Source of the DNA: Parathalassolituus penaei
GTDB taxonomy: Bacteria > Pseudomonadota > Gammaproteobacteria > Pseudomonadales > Oceanobacteraceae
Assembly (NCBI RefSeq): GCF_026626885.1
Contig: NZ_JAPNOA010000003.1
Span: forward strand, 92,631 to 156,630
Direction of reading: 5' to 3'
DNA length: 64,000 nucleotides
Shown: positions 40,083-49,337 of the stretch, one piece after another
Layout of the letters: each line of letters opens with the position of its first letter
Position numbering within the stretch: the first letter of the stretch is position 1
Notes under the pieces: model-generated
Seen by the model: only the letters and a program-made list of their open reading frames with translations
What the model was told of the DNA's origin: nothing
Database searches by the model: none
Translations under genes and position numbers: made by a program

Positions 40083-40132
40083 TATCGATACAACTTATGG
40101 CTGCCATATGTACAAACCATTTTATCGATACA
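40083..40132. promoter_or_regulatory. Paired TATCGATACA boxes, candidate LysR operator
   Basis: Two identical 10-mers TATCGATACA start at 40083 and 40123, exactly 40 bases apart (about four helical turns), each holding the palindrome TATCGATA. They lie midway between the LysR gene and the VOC gene. Spacing and symmetry fit a tetrameric LysR regulator. Confidence 0.5.
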
Positions 40133-40218
40133 TAGCATCTTCATAGACTGCAGGCATCGGGAGTGCGACAGTGACTGTCGGCTCTTGCCCATAAACAACA
40201 ATAAAAAAGGTAAATGCC

Positions 40219-41151
40219 ATGAATATTGTCGGCCTTGACTCTCTGGTGTTCGGCGTTGATGACGTCGCCGCCTGTTGCCAATACCTCACTGACTACGGCC
40301 TGCTGCCAAAGAATGTCTGTGCCGAAGGCGGTGAATTTGAAGCCCTGGATGGCACCTCGATTGTTATCCGCCACCGTGACGATGCCAGCCTGCCAGCTCC
40401 TCTGGCCACTGGTTCCATGATCCGCAAAACCATTCACGGCTGTGCTGATCAGGCCACGGTTGATGCCATCGCCGAAGAACTGGGTCGTGACCGTACGGTG
40501 CTGCGTCTGGCCGATGGCGCCATCGAATCCGTCGACGATATGGGCTTTGCCATCGGTTTTCAGGTCAGTGTGCGTAAACCACTGGATCTGCCAGCCGAAG
40601 CCATTAACGCCCCGGGTGCCGCTCCAGGTCGTCCGGCCAACGTGATTGGTGCTGATGAGTCCATCGAGATCATCCCGCGTTCTCTGTCCCACATCGTTTA
40701 CTTTGTGCCGGATAGCAAAAAGGCCGAAAAATTCTATATCGAACGTCTGGGTTTCCGGGTTGCCGACCGTTTCACCAATCTTGGCCCATTCCTGCGTCCA
40801 GCCGGTACGCTCGACCACCACACCATTTTCCTGGTGAACACTCCGCCAGAAATGCAGGGTGTTGAACACTTCACTTTCCACCTCGGTGGCCCAACCGAAC
40901 TGCTGCTGGCTGGCAAACGCTTCCAGGACAAGGGTTATGAATCCTTCTGGGGCCCAGGTCGCCACATCTACGGTTCCAATTGGTTCTGGTACTTCAACAG
41001 CCCGATGGGCGTACACGTTGAATTCGACGCCGACATGGACCTCCATGACGACAGCTGGACCCCACGTGAAATCGATGCCAGCGCTGATGCGTCCCAGATC
41101 TTCAACTTCACCCTGGTCAACAAATGGATGCCAGGTGGTGATCCACACTGA
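40219..41151 (+). CDS. Two-domain VOC-superfamily protein (extradiol-dioxygenase-like)
   Basis: 310 residues, two betaalphabetabetabeta modules (about 1-130 and 150-300). In the second module, His in LSHIVYFV, His in VEHFTFHLGG and Glu in GVHVEFDAD are placed like the 2-His-1-carboxylate metal site of type I extradiol dioxygenases. The first module lacks the full triad, as usual. It would bind Fe(II) or Mn(II) and could cleave an aromatic ring or rearrange a related substrate. A_TG overlaps with the Rieske gene (1 base) show co-translation. Substrate unknown; a non-dioxygenase VOC function is possible. Confidence 0.85.
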   Translation: MNIVGLDSLVFGVDDVAACCQYLTDYGLLPKNVCAEGGEFEALDGTSIVIRHRDDASLPAPLATGSMIRKTIHGCADQATVDAIAEELGRDRTVLRLADGAIESVDDMGFAIGFQVSVRKPLDLPAEAINAPGAAPGRPANVIGADESIEIIPRSLSHIVYFVPDSKKAEKFYIERLGFRVADRFTNLGPFLRPAGTLDHHTIFLVNTPPEMQGVEHFTFHLGGPTELLLAGKRFQDKGYESFWGPGRHIYGSNWFWYFNSPMGVHVEFDADMDLHDDSWTPREIDASADASQIFNFTLVNKWMPGGDPH

Positions 41152-41528
41152 TGGCATCTGAACCTCAGGGTCTGCCATTCCTGTGCTGGCAACAGCAGAT
41201 AGAGGAAGGCAAGTCCCTCGGGTTTGATCCGGAACATCGTGGTCGCGACAGCCTGTTTATCGTGCGCAGGCACGGCAAGTTGTTCGCATGGCGAAATGCC
41301 TGCCCTCACAAGGGATATGAAGGTGCGCCCATGGCGTGGCGCAAAGATGCCTACCTGAATCAGGCAGGCACCCATGTGATGTGCAGTGGCCACGGTGCCC
41401 TGTTTGATCCCGAAACCGGCGTTGGTCTGCCCGGTCCATGTTCTGGACGGGTATTAGAGGCAATAACAATAACAGTGACCCCGGATGGTCAGGTGCTGCT
41501 TGGCGCCGACCAGACCAAGGAGATTTGA
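41151..41528 (+). CDS. Small Rieske [2Fe-2S] protein
   Basis: 125 residues. The cluster is bound by Cys and His in ACPHKGYEG (about residues 47-55) and CSGHGALFDPETG (about 82-94), the C-x-H and C-x2-H Rieske pattern. There is no signal peptide, so it is cytosolic. The length matches ferredoxin-type Rieske proteins that deliver electrons to oxygenases, and there is no catalytic oxygenase domain. It is coupled to the VOC gene upstream and the monooxygenase gene 1 base downstream. Confidence 0.9.
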   Translation: MASEPQGLPFLCWQQQIEEGKSLGFDPEHRGRDSLFIVRRHGKLFAWRNACPHKGYEGAPMAWRKDAYLNQAGTHVMCSGHGALFDPETGVGLPGPCSGRVLEAITITVTPDGQVLLGADQTKEI

Positions 41529-41529
41529 A

Positions 41530-42660
41530 ATGACGCTTCCTGCTCAAAAAATTCTGATTATCGGTGGTGGTTTCACCGGTATGTCTGCCGCCATCCTGCT
41601 GAAACAACAGGGTGCCGATGTTGAACTGGTCGAAATCGACAAGAACTGGCGCACCGACGGTGCCGGCATTACCGTCAGCGGCCCATCCCTGCGTGCCATT
41701 GAAAAAATCGGTATCCTGCCGCAGTTCAAGGAAAAAGGTGCAATCACTTCCGGTGTAAAGATGTTCAACACCGAAGGCACCCTGATCAAACAGATCCAGA
41801 CCCCGGCGGTCCCGGATTCCAGCATTGTGGGCGGCGGTGGCATCATGCGCCCGGTGCTGGCGCGTATTCTCGGTGAAGCAACCAAAGAAGCCGGTATTGA
41901 TGTTCATCTCGGCGTTACCTTTACTCGTATCGAAGAAGTCGGCGATCAGGTTAACGTCGAGTTCTCTGACGGCCGTTTCGGCAGCTACGATCTGGTGCTG
42001 GGCACCGACGGCGTATTCTCGAAAGTTCGTCAGGAAGTTTTCCCGGATGCTCCGCGTCCACAGTACACCGGTCAGGGCGTCTGGCGTGCCGTGATTCCAC
42101 GTGGCGATGTCGATTGCGCCATGCAGTACCTCGGTCCGAAGGGCAAGGTTGGTTTCACGCCGGTTTCCGATACTGAAATGTACCTGTACTACACCGAAGC
42201 CCGTCCAACCATGGACAAGTTCTTCGAAGAACACGAACTGGTACCCCACCTGAGCAGCCTGCTGGAGCCTTTCACCGCGCCGGAGGTAGTGAAAATTCGT
42301 GAGAATCTGGGGTCATCCTCCCAGATTATCTACCGTCCACTGGAAGGTATGCTGATGCCACGCCCATGGTACAAGGGCCGTGTATTGCTGATGGGTGACT
42401 GTGTACACGCCACCACACCACACCTGGCGTCCGGTGCCGGTATGGGTCACGAAGATGCGGTGGTACTGGCCGAGGAATTCCGCAATGGTGGTCATATCCT
42501 CGACGTACTGGAACGCTTCCAGAATCGTCGCTGGGAGCGCTGCCGCATGATCGTCACCAATTCCATGCGTCTGGGTGAAATCGAAAAAACCGGTGGTCCG
42601 AAGGAAGAGCACACCCAGATCATGGGCATTTCCATGGCCGCCCTGCTGGCTCCCATCTGA
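41530..42660 (+). CDS. FAD-dependent monooxygenase, group A (PHBH-like)
   Basis: 376 residues from the ATG at 41530 (AAGGAG upstream). The FAD-binding motif is IIGGGFTGMSAAILLKQQG with Glu in LVEID closing the fold. The second motif is LVLGTDGVFSKVR (DG motif) and the third RVLLMGDCVHATTPHLASG (GD motif), with GMGHEDAVVLAEE. These enzymes hydroxylate or epoxidise aromatic rings using NAD(P)H and O2. It is the last gene of the three-gene operon. With a VOC protein and a Rieske ferredoxin it suggests hydroxylation then ring opening of an unidentified aromatic compound. Confidence 0.9.
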   Translation: MTLPAQKILIIGGGFTGMSAAILLKQQGADVELVEIDKNWRTDGAGITVSGPSLRAIEKIGILPQFKEKGAITSGVKMFNTEGTLIKQIQTPAVPDSSIVGGGGIMRPVLARILGEATKEAGIDVHLGVTFTRIEEVGDQVNVEFSDGRFGSYDLVLGTDGVFSKVRQEVFPDAPRPQYTGQGVWRAVIPRGDVDCAMQYLGPKGKVGFTPVSDTEMYLYYTEARPTMDKFFEEHELVPHLSSLLEPFTAPEVVKIRENLGSSSQIIYRPLEGMLMPRPWYKGRVLLMGDCVHATTPHLASGAGMGHEDAVVLAEEFRNGGHILDVLERFQNRRWERCRMIVTNSMRLGEIEKTGGPKEEHTQIMGISMAALLAPI

Positions 42661-42807
42661 TAGCCGTCAGACTCCGTCAGGAACCGGCTGGCCAGCCCTG
42701 CGTCCTGACGCTCCCTGCGTTGACAATCCTGCTCTGGCTGCTACGGTAACGGTATCCCCCGCTGCCGTCTGCGGCCAGTTTGTCTCTGGCCGTATAGCCA
42801 TGGAGAC

Positions 42808-43386
42808 ATGATGTCCAGACCACTTTTTGTTGCCGTTGCCGCCAGTCTGTTACTGGCCGGTTGCGCCACTACTGCGCCCAAAAACGATTACGTACGGTTC
42901 ACCCAGGAATTCCGTGATAACGAGGGATTCACCAGCGAACATCTGAACAAGTTGCAGTTCTACGTATGTCCGGAACTGGTGATCGAGCGAGAACTCACCA
43001 CGACCGAAACCGGCATCAGCAGTGGTCGTCTGATTCGCAAACAAGGCCGTACCGTTAATCAGGTCGTGATTCCGAAATGGACACCCGGCCTGGTGGTACG
43101 CAGCAACGAAAACTACGTTGCCGTGAGCTTTGAAGAAGGCACTGCTCTGGCGTTTGGTGTCGAAAAGGGCAAATACACCGGTGACTACGCGCCACTGGGC
43201 AAAAATGCTGAAAAAGGGTTTGAAGTGCTGTATGACGGCAACTGGTATTACATGATTGATCCGGAAAAGCAGGATCAGGATTGTCAGGGCCAGCAGTACC
43301 CGGAAGCACGTTTGTGGATCGACACTGACTCACTCAACAATGTGATCACCGAACGCAAGGTGCTAAAAGGCCGTACGCTCGAATAA
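42808..43386 (+). CDS. Predicted lipoprotein, unknown function
   Basis: 192 residues. A lipobox SLLLAGC at residues 15-21 follows a short hydrophobic signal, and the mature Cys is followed by ATTAP; with no Asp at +2 it is probably sorted to the outer membrane. The rest is beta-rich and globular (NKLQFYVCPELVIEREL, VVRSNENYVAVSFEEGTALAFG), ending in RKVLKGRTLE. Two Cys residues remain in the mature part. GGAG precedes the ATG at 42808. It stands alone between the monooxygenase operon and the repeat. I do not recognise the family. Confidence 0.8.
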   Translation: MMSRPLFVAVAASLLLAGCATTAPKNDYVRFTQEFRDNEGFTSEHLNKLQFYVCPELVIERELTTTETGISSGRLIRKQGRTVNQVVIPKWTPGLVVRSNENYVAVSFEEGTALAFGVEKGKYTGDYAPLGKNAEKGFEVLYDGNWYYMIDPEKQDQDCQGQQYPEARLWIDTDSLNNVITERKVLKGRTLE

Positions 43387-43426
43387 CGCGCTCACGCACT
43401 TACCCTTTCGCCACAAGCAAAAATCC

Positions 43427-43851
43427 AAAAGCCCGGTTCATAACACATGAACCGTAATGCTGATCATTTAAACAGCCTGATCATTGATTTCCGAATTTGC
43501 CCAGCGCAGCTGGCTGCCCAATGCCCATCTGGGCGAGCCGGGATTCACCGCAACGGCCGACCCAGCCGGGGCATGGATGCCCCGCAAGGCCCCGTTTTCA
43601 CCGATAGACAGGGCACAGGGACGTGCCATCGGGCCGGGGTCGAAAAGCCGTTGTCGGTGAAAACCGGAAACACGAGCCCAGTCGGGCTAAGCAGGGGAAG
43701 GCCGCCCTCATGGGGGACAAAGTCCCCCATGAGGGCATACGGTAGAGCCAATTAACAAGCCAAGCAGATCTTGACCATCCGATGCGGTAACGAAGTGTAA
43801 GAATGCCGACGGGTGCTTAACTGATCGGCATTACACATGAACCGGGCTTTT
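43427..43851. repeat. Dispersed structured repeat, copy 2 (complete, with terminal inverted repeats)
   Basis: 425 bases bounded by a perfect 15-bp inverted repeat, AAAAGCCCGGTTCAT (43427-43441) and its complement (43837-43851). It continues into an imperfect repeat containing GTAATGCYGATCA; the left arm has an extra 10-12 bases. Inside lies a perfect 15-bp hairpin GCCCTCATGGGGGAC/GTCCCCCATGAGGGC with loop AAA (43704-43736), a GGGGCAT/ATGCCCC hairpin and a long-range GTTTTCACCGA/TCGGTGAAAAC pairing. The core is in inverted orientation to 22432-22920. No transposase is encoded. It again lies between convergent gene ends. It may be a MITE-like element or a structured repeat family. Confidence 0.85.
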
Positions 43852-43866
43852 TATTGGCGTCGAGCA

Positions 43867-45834
43867 TTAACCGAACATCCGATAAAACGCCAGCTCCCGC
43901 TCCAGCACCTGCTGCCGATGCCGAGCCTGACGGAAACCGTGTCCTTCGCCGGAGAACAGATGATACTCACTGACGCGCCCACGCCGTGCCAGCATGTCAT
44001 GCAGGTTACGGGTTTGCTCAGCCGGCACCACCCGGTCATTTTGCCCCTGAAAAAAGATCACCGGTTTCCAGCGCGACTCCGGCTCAAATATCGGCGAACG
44101 TTGTTGATATCGCTCCGCCTGCAGCTGCGGATCACCAATCAGCCAATGCAGATAACGGGACTCAAACTTGTGGGTATGCTGATTCAGCAAGGCCAGATCG
44201 CTGATGCCGTAATGGCTGGCACCGGCGCGGATGCGCACATCGTTATTCCCGGCACCCGATAACAGACGCAACACGGTATAACCACCCGCGCTGTTACCGC
44301 GCACAAAAATACGCTGCGGATCAGCCCAGCCACAGCGGGCCGCATGAATGGCCGCGAACTGGACATCCTCAACATCGGATATGCCCCACTGCCCTTGCAA
44401 CTGCAAACGGTAATGACGGCCAAAACCACTACTGCCCCGGTAATTCAGCACCAGCAAGGCAAAACCGCGACTGCTCCAGAACAGGCGTTGCATATCAAAC
44501 GCAACGTCGGCCATGGAAGTCGGGCCGCCGTGAATCTGGATCAGTAATGGCGGCAACGGCCCATCTGATGGGGCGGTTGGCGGGTAATAAAAACCCCATA
44601 AAGGTTCATCATCGGCGGTTGGGCAGGCAAACGCCACTGGCACCGACAGCTGTGCCGATATCCCCGCCAAAGGATCAGGATCAAGGTGCTCCAGCCAGTG
44701 CCAGTTCCCCTGATCATCCAGCCAGGCCAGACAGGTCGGCTGGTCAGCCTGTTCGGTCAGTAATACCGCCCCACCCGATGGCAACGCCTGCAGACTATGG
44801 CAGCGGGCCAGCCCACTCTGGCGCATCTGCCAGGCGGCGGTGTCGGTATTCAGCTCCAGCAAACCTGCCAGACCACGGTCAAACCAGCTGGCCAGCAGTC
44901 GTTGCCCCGGCAACACACACCATGTGCTCAGGCCAAGCTGCCACTGGGCAACACCAAATTCGCGATGCATGACCAGCAGGGAGTCCATACAGCCGCTGTG
45001 CAGGCGACTGCCAAAATGGTCGTCGTCCGGCTCACGGCGGGCAAAGCGGTAACGATACAGATTCCACCAGTTGTCAGCCGAATGGTTGTCGTCACCGGAA
45101 ATCGGCGGCTGGTCGGCGACAAAACAGAGGTTACTGTCGTCGTCAAACTCCGGCTGAAAAACCGCCGTATTGGCACTTTCGGAAATCAGTTCCACCCGGT
45201 CGAGGGGAAACCCTTGCGAGTCCAGCTCTGCCAGCGTTAACGCGGCGGCCAACCACGGCTGATTGGGATGATTCCAGCTTAACCAGGCCATGTATTGACC
45301 ACAGGGGCTGATACGCGGACTGCTGCAGAAATCGGTGCCACAAAACAGCACCTGCGGTGCACGGGTGGCTTCCATCCCCAAACGTTCCAGCGGCAATGCA
45401 ACCAGACGATTTTCGACCTGATGACCGCAGTGGATTTCCTCCACCATCAACAGACGCTGGTGTACCGGGTCGTAACGCAAGTCACCATAACGATGACCAG
45501 CCTGATACCAGAGTTTGCTCGGCAAGGCGTGCGGGTCTTCAACCGATTGCCAGTACAGGCCTTGGTCAGCATCGTTAACAAACAACAGCCATTGGCCAAC
45601 CCAGCAATAGGCACCACCGCCGTATTCGTGAACACGACTGCGGACACTCCAGGGGGAACTGACCAGACGGCGCACAGGGGCTGTGGATTGACCGGGTAAA
45701 CCCCGAACACAAATACGATTACGACCATCGGCCGGATCAAATTCCAGCCAGGCCAGATAGTCAGCCGACACGCGCAGTTCGGCCCAGAGCTTGCCCTGAT
45801 GGGCAGCCAGGTGAGATGAGAGTTCAGACGACAT
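43867..45834 (-). CDS. S9 prolyl-oligopeptidase-like peptidase (PqqH-like)
   Basis: 655 residues from the ATG at 45834. An N-terminal seven-bladed propeller-like region (about 1-400) is followed by an alpha/beta-hydrolase peptidase domain. The nucleophile Ser lies in FVRGNSAGGYTVLR, the Asp in FFQGQNDRVVPAEQT and the His in FSGEGHGFRQ. The oxyanion region is LLIQIHGGPTSM. There is no signal peptide, so it is cytosolic. In pseudomonads a peptidase of this class (PqqH) sits after pqqE, and it may help process the PqqA-derived peptide; here it follows pqqE by 47 bases. No pqqF is in the window. Confidence 0.85.
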   Translation of the reverse strand: MSSELSSHLAAHQGKLWAELRVSADYLAWLEFDPADGRNRICVRGLPGQSTAPVRRLVSSPWSVRSRVHEYGGGAYCWVGQWLLFVNDADQGLYWQSVEDPHALPSKLWYQAGHRYGDLRYDPVHQRLLMVEEIHCGHQVENRLVALPLERLGMEATRAPQVLFCGTDFCSSPRISPCGQYMAWLSWNHPNQPWLAAALTLAELDSQGFPLDRVELISESANTAVFQPEFDDDSNLCFVADQPPISGDDNHSADNWWNLYRYRFARREPDDDHFGSRLHSGCMDSLLVMHREFGVAQWQLGLSTWCVLPGQRLLASWFDRGLAGLLELNTDTAAWQMRQSGLARCHSLQALPSGGAVLLTEQADQPTCLAWLDDQGNWHWLEHLDPDPLAGISAQLSVPVAFACPTADDEPLWGFYYPPTAPSDGPLPPLLIQIHGGPTSMADVAFDMQRLFWSSRGFALLVLNYRGSSGFGRHYRLQLQGQWGISDVEDVQFAAIHAARCGWADPQRIFVRGNSAGGYTVLRLLSGAGNNDVRIRAGASHYGISDLALLNQHTHKFESRYLHWLIGDPQLQAERYQQRSPIFEPESRWKPVIFFQGQNDRVVPAEQTRNLHDMLARRGRVSEYHLFSGEGHGFRQARHRQQVLERELAFYRMFG

Positions 45835-45851
45835 GATCAACCCGTGCGATG

Positions 45852-45873
45852 GCCCCTGTCGGCAGACAGGGGC
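45852..45873 (-). other. Hairpin between pqqE and the pqqH-like gene
   Basis: A perfect 9-bp stem GCCCCTGTC/GACAGGGGC with a 4-base loop. No T-run follows on either strand, so it is more likely an mRNA-stabilising or read-through structure than a terminator. Confidence 0.5.
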
Positions 45874-45881
45874 ATCTCTGG

Positions 45882-47084
45882 TTAACGGCTGCGGGCAATA
45901 ATCGCCAGCGCTGCCTCCTGATTGTGGACGTTGCGCGCCAGCAAAGGCGTTGCAGCGTCGCCACCCACCGCCAGCTGATCAGCTTCGGTACGCGCTTGCA
46001 CAATCTTGTGATGATGTTCGGACTTGCCACACACGGGGTCGGCGTTGTTGGCATCACCGGTCAGCTTGAAAGCCTGACAACGGCAACCACCAAAGTCCTT
46101 CTGTTTTTCATCACAGGAGCGACAGGGTTCTTTCATCCACTCGTAACCACGGAAATGGTTAAAACCGGTGGAGCGATACCAGATGTCTTCCAACGAATGA
46201 TCACGAACATTCGGAAAGTCGATGGGCAGTTCACGGGCACTGTGGCACGGCAAGGCAGTGCCATCCGGTGCCACCGTCAGGAAAATATTGCCCCAACCGT
46301 TCATACAGGCTTTTGGCCGTTCCTCGTAATAATCCGGCGTTACGAAGATCAGTTTAGGGCCGTTGCCGTTCAGCCTGGCCCGATACTCATTGGTAATGGC
46401 TTCGGCTTTCTGCAGCTGCTCGCGGGTTGGTAACAGGTGTTCACGGTTGATAAAGGCCCAGCCGTAGTACTGGGCAATCGCCAGCTCCACAAAGTCGGCC
46501 TGCAGTTCAATCGACAGTTCGATGATCTTGTCGATTTCACCAATGTTATCGCGGTGAATCACGAAGTTGAGCACCATGGGATAACCCTGGGCTTTTACTT
46601 CTTTCGCCATCGCCAGTTTCTGGGCAAATGCCTTGTGGCTACCTGCCAGGCGATTGTTCAGCTCTTCGCTGCTGGCCTGAAAACTGACCTGGATATGGTC
46701 AAGACCGGCGGCGTGGAAGTCGGCCACGCGACGACCATCCATCCCCAGACCGGACGTGATCAGGTTGGTGTAATAACCCATACGCCGCGCTTCGCGGATC
46801 AGGATCTCCAGATCCTGGCGCAGCAGCGGTTCACCACCGGAAAAACCCAGCTGGGCAGCGCCCATCTTGCGGCCTTGTTCAAACACACGAATCCATTCAT
46901 CCGTGGTCAGCTCAGGGCCGGTGTTTTTCAGGTCGAGTGGATTGGAGCAATAACTGCACTGCAGCGGGCAACGATAGGTCAACTCCGCCAGCAGCCAGAA
47001 CGGTTTACCCACGCCAGTGGGCATACCATTGATAAAGTCGTGAGCCACGCGTGGCTCAGCTGATGGTGATCCAGTGTTTGTCAC
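45882..47084 (-). CDS. pqqE: PQQ biosynthesis radical SAM enzyme PqqE
   Basis: 400 residues if started at the GTG at 47084, which has GGAG 8 bases upstream and overlaps pqqD by 29 bases. An ATG at 47024 lacks a ribosome site. The radical SAM cluster motif CPLQCSYC is near residue 40, SAM binding is supported by [13 protein letters not shown], and the C-terminal SPASM region has [15 protein letters not shown] and [16 protein letters not shown] for auxiliary Fe-S clusters. It forms the Glu-Tyr carbon bond in PqqA, using PqqD as a chaperone. Confidence 0.95.
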   Translation of the reverse strand: MTNTGSPSAEPRVAHDFINGMPTGVGKPFWLLAELTYRCPLQCSYCSNPLDLKNTGPELTTDEWIRVFEQGRKMGAAQLGFSGGEPLLRQDLEILIREARRMGYYTNLITSGLGMDGRRVADFHAAGLDHIQVSFQASSEELNNRLAGSHKAFAQKLAMAKEVKAQGYPMVLNFVIHRDNIGEIDKIIELSIELQADFVELAIAQYYGWAFINREHLLPTREQLQKAEAITNEYRARLNGNGPKLIFVTPDYYEERPKACMNGWGNIFLTVAPDGTALPCHSARELPIDFPNVRDHSLEDIWYRSTGFNHFRGYEWMKEPCRSCDEKQKDFGGCRCQAFKLTGDANNADPVCGKSEHHHKIVQARTEADQLAVGGDAATPLLARNVHNQEAALAIIARSR

Positions 47085-47328
47085 GGGCGATCTCCAGGAA
47101 CTCAAGGATATCGGCAGACAGGTCACCGGCTTCCGGGAATTTGGCTTCCAGCGCGGCAATGACGTCGGCTACCGACTTCACACCATCGACCTGGGCCATG
47201 ATTTCTCCGGCACTGCCGTTAAGCTGCACCATGCCTTCAGGATACAGCAGCACAAATGACTGCTGGCTCTCTTCCCACTGCAGGCGATATACCCGGCTGA
47301 CGGCCGGGATCTGCTCAGGAGAAACCAT
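47056..47328 (-). CDS. pqqD: PQQ biosynthesis peptide chaperone PqqD
   Basis: 90 residues from the ATG that overlaps the pqqC stop (TGATG); GGGAG lies 8 bases upstream. The PqqD fold is recognisable in [31 protein letters not shown] and the helical end [13 protein letters not shown]. It binds PqqA and presents it to PqqE. It is translationally coupled on both sides. Confidence 0.95.
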   Translation of the reverse strand: MVSPEQIPAVSRVYRLQWEESQQSFVLLYPEGMVQLNGSAGEIMAQVDGVKSVADVIAALEAKFPEAGDLSADILEFLEIARDKHWITIS

Positions 47329-48101
47329 CAATAAACTCCCTTGTGATAACGGATCGGGTTGCCCATGCCATCCGCTTCAACGGTATGGTACGGCGCACGA
47401 TCAAGATAATAGGCCATGGTCATGGCATCGAGCATGGTCCAGAGAATATCAAGCTTGAATTGCAGGATATCCAGCGCCTGTTCCTGCTGGGCACGGGTAA
47501 CAAAATGATCCAGAGTTACCTGCAGACCATGCTGGACGTCGCGACGGGCTTCGCTCAGACGACCACGGAAATATTTCAGACCATCCTGGTTGATCCACGG
47601 ATAGTTGGACGGCCAGGTATCCAGCCGTGACTGGTGAATTTCTGGTGCGAACATTTCGGTCAGGGATGAACAGGCAGCCTGTTCCCAGTTGGCGCGACGG
47701 GCAAAATTCACGTACGCATCCACTGCAAAACGCACACCTGGCAATACCAGTTCTTGCGACATCATGGTGTCACGATCAATACCAACGGCTTCACCCAGAC
47801 ACAGCCAGGCTTCGATACCGCCCTGTGCACCGCCGTATCCATCATGGTCCAGAATACGTTGGACCCAGAGACGACGCTCTTCACGATCACGGCAGTTGGC
47901 CAGAATATTGGCGTCTTTCACGGGGATCATGATCTGGTAATAAAAACGGTTGGCTACCCAGCCACGGATCTGCTCCGGAGTACACTCGCCCTTGTGCATG
48001 GCAACGTGATACGGATGGTGGATGTGGTAAAGGGAACCTTTGGCACGCAGGCGCTGTTCAAACTCTTCACGACTCCAGGGCTGGCGATTGTTGTCGGACA
48101 T
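47328..48101 (-). CDS. pqqC: Pyrroloquinoline-quinone synthase PqqC
   Basis: 257 residues from the ATG at 48101 ([18 protein letters not shown]). Heme-oxygenase-like helical fold; active-site residues fall in [35 protein letters not shown] and [20 protein letters not shown]. It performs the final ring closure and eight-electron oxidation of AHQQ to PQQ, using O2 without metal. It is separated from pqqB by 148 bases with no strong terminator. Confidence 0.97.
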   Translation of the reverse strand: MSDNNRQPWSREEFEQRLRAKGSLYHIHHPYHVAMHKGECTPEQIRGWVANRFYYQIMIPVKDANILANCRDREERRLWVQRILDHDGYGGAQGGIEAWLCLGEAVGIDRDTMMSQELVLPGVRFAVDAYVNFARRANWEQAACSSLTEMFAPEIHQSRLDTWPSNYPWINQDGLKYFRGRLSEARRDVQHGLQVTLDHFVTRAQQEQALDILQFKLDILWTMLDAMTMAYYLDRAPYHTVEADGMGNPIRYHKGVY

Positions 48102-48249
48102 CAGGATGTCTCCATTTTTTATTGTTACGGGGGAGGATGACGCCAGTCTGCACTGGCCAGTCTCTGCGCTTTCCCCACTCACAGCCTCGATGGACCGTGT
48201 TTATAGTTGTATCGACGGGCGTCCCACAGATGCCCGCCGCTGATCCGTA

Positions 48250-49164
48250 TTACAGATCAAACTCCATTCCATCAAACGACACTTCCACACCCTGGCTTTC
48301 GACAATGGCACGCTGCTCAGAGTCTTCATTGAGGATCGGGTTGGTGTTGTTGATATGGATAAGAATCTTGCGTTTGCCCGGATATCCGGCCAGCACTTCC
48401 AGCATGCCACCGTCACCGGACTGCGACAGGTGTCCCATCATCTGGCCAGTCGATTGGCTCAGACCCAGACGGATCATTTCATCGTCGGTCCAGAGTGTGC
48501 CGTCGACCAGCAAACAGTCGGCCTTGGCCATCCACGGCAACAGGTGTTCTTCAATGATGCCAAGGCCCGGTGCATAAAAGAGCTTGCCACCGGTCTGGGT
48601 GTCTTCAATAAAGATACCAATATTGTCCCCCGGCATCGGGTTGCCACGACGCGGAGAATACGGTGGTGCATTACTGTCGAGCGGAAATGCGCTGATTTTC
48701 AGGGTTTCCATGCCCGGAATGGTGAAAGAGCTACCATCAATCGGCACTTCATGGTGACGAGGGCCACCATTCCACTTCTTCAGCATGGTGAACAGCGGGA
48801 AGCCGCTGCTCAGGTCGTCGTGTACCGGTGCCGTGGTGTACACGTCCATCGGCAGCCCTTCACGCAGCATCAGCAGGCCAGTGGTGTGATCAATCTGGGC
48901 ATCCATCAGCACAATGGCGTGAATACCGGTGTCACGATCCTTGCGGGCAGGCTGCAGGGGGGCAAACGAGGCCAGTTGCGCGCGAATATCGGGGGATGCA
49001 TTAAACAGCAACCAGCGTTCGCCATCGGCACTGACACAGATGGAAGATTGGGTGCGGGCCTGGGCACGAATACGCCCTTCCCGAAAACCGCGACAGTTGG
49101 CGCAGTTGCAGTTCCACTGAGGAAAACCACCTCCGGCAGCAGAACCCAGAATATGTACTTTCAT
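48250..49164 (-). CDS. pqqB: PQQ biosynthesis protein PqqB
   Basis: 304 residues, metallo-beta-lactamase fold. The N-terminus [21 protein letters not shown] includes the structural zinc cysteines. The metal site uses residues in [18 protein letters not shown] and later His/Asp residues. PqqB hydroxylates the tyrosine-derived moiety of the intermediate. It lies 173 bases after pqqA, with an inverted repeat between. Confidence 0.96.
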   Translation of the reverse strand: MKVHILGSAAGGGFPQWNCNCANCRGFREGRIRAQARTQSSICVSADGERWLLFNASPDIRAQLASFAPLQPARKDRDTGIHAIVLMDAQIDHTTGLLMLREGLPMDVYTTAPVHDDLSSGFPLFTMLKKWNGGPRHHEVPIDGSSFTIPGMETLKISAFPLDSNAPPYSPRRGNPMPGDNIGIFIEDTQTGGKLFYAPGLGIIEEHLLPWMAKADCLLVDGTLWTDDEMIRLGLSQSTGQMMGHLSQSGDGGMLEVLAGYPGKRKILIHINNTNPILNEDSEQRAIVESQGVEVSFDGMEFDL

Positions 49165-49216
49165 CGGAAGACCCTGTGGTAAGCAGGCCGTTTTTCAGAC
49201 CCTTAGAAACCAGAAT

Positions 49217-49281
49217 GCCTTCCGGCCCCCGTTTTCATGCCCAGACCAAACGACCTTAGCACTCACCGGAAACCGGAAGGC
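49217..49281 (-). other. Inverted repeat in the pqqA-pqqB gap
   Basis: GCCTTCCGG (49217-49225) and CCGGAAGGC (49273-49281) can close a stem-loop with a 47-base loop between pqqA and pqqB. It may protect the short pqqA message or limit read-through, consistent with pqqA being needed in excess. Confidence 0.5.
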
Positions 49282-49337
49282 ACCGAGAAATGCCCTGACC
49301 ACCATCCGAAGAAGAGTGGCACAGGACGCTTCTGATC

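Noticed and set aside
43447..43755. 102-codon open frame within repeat copy 2
   Set aside because: It matches different frames of copy 1 in different parts, so no single protein is conserved; no ribosome site.
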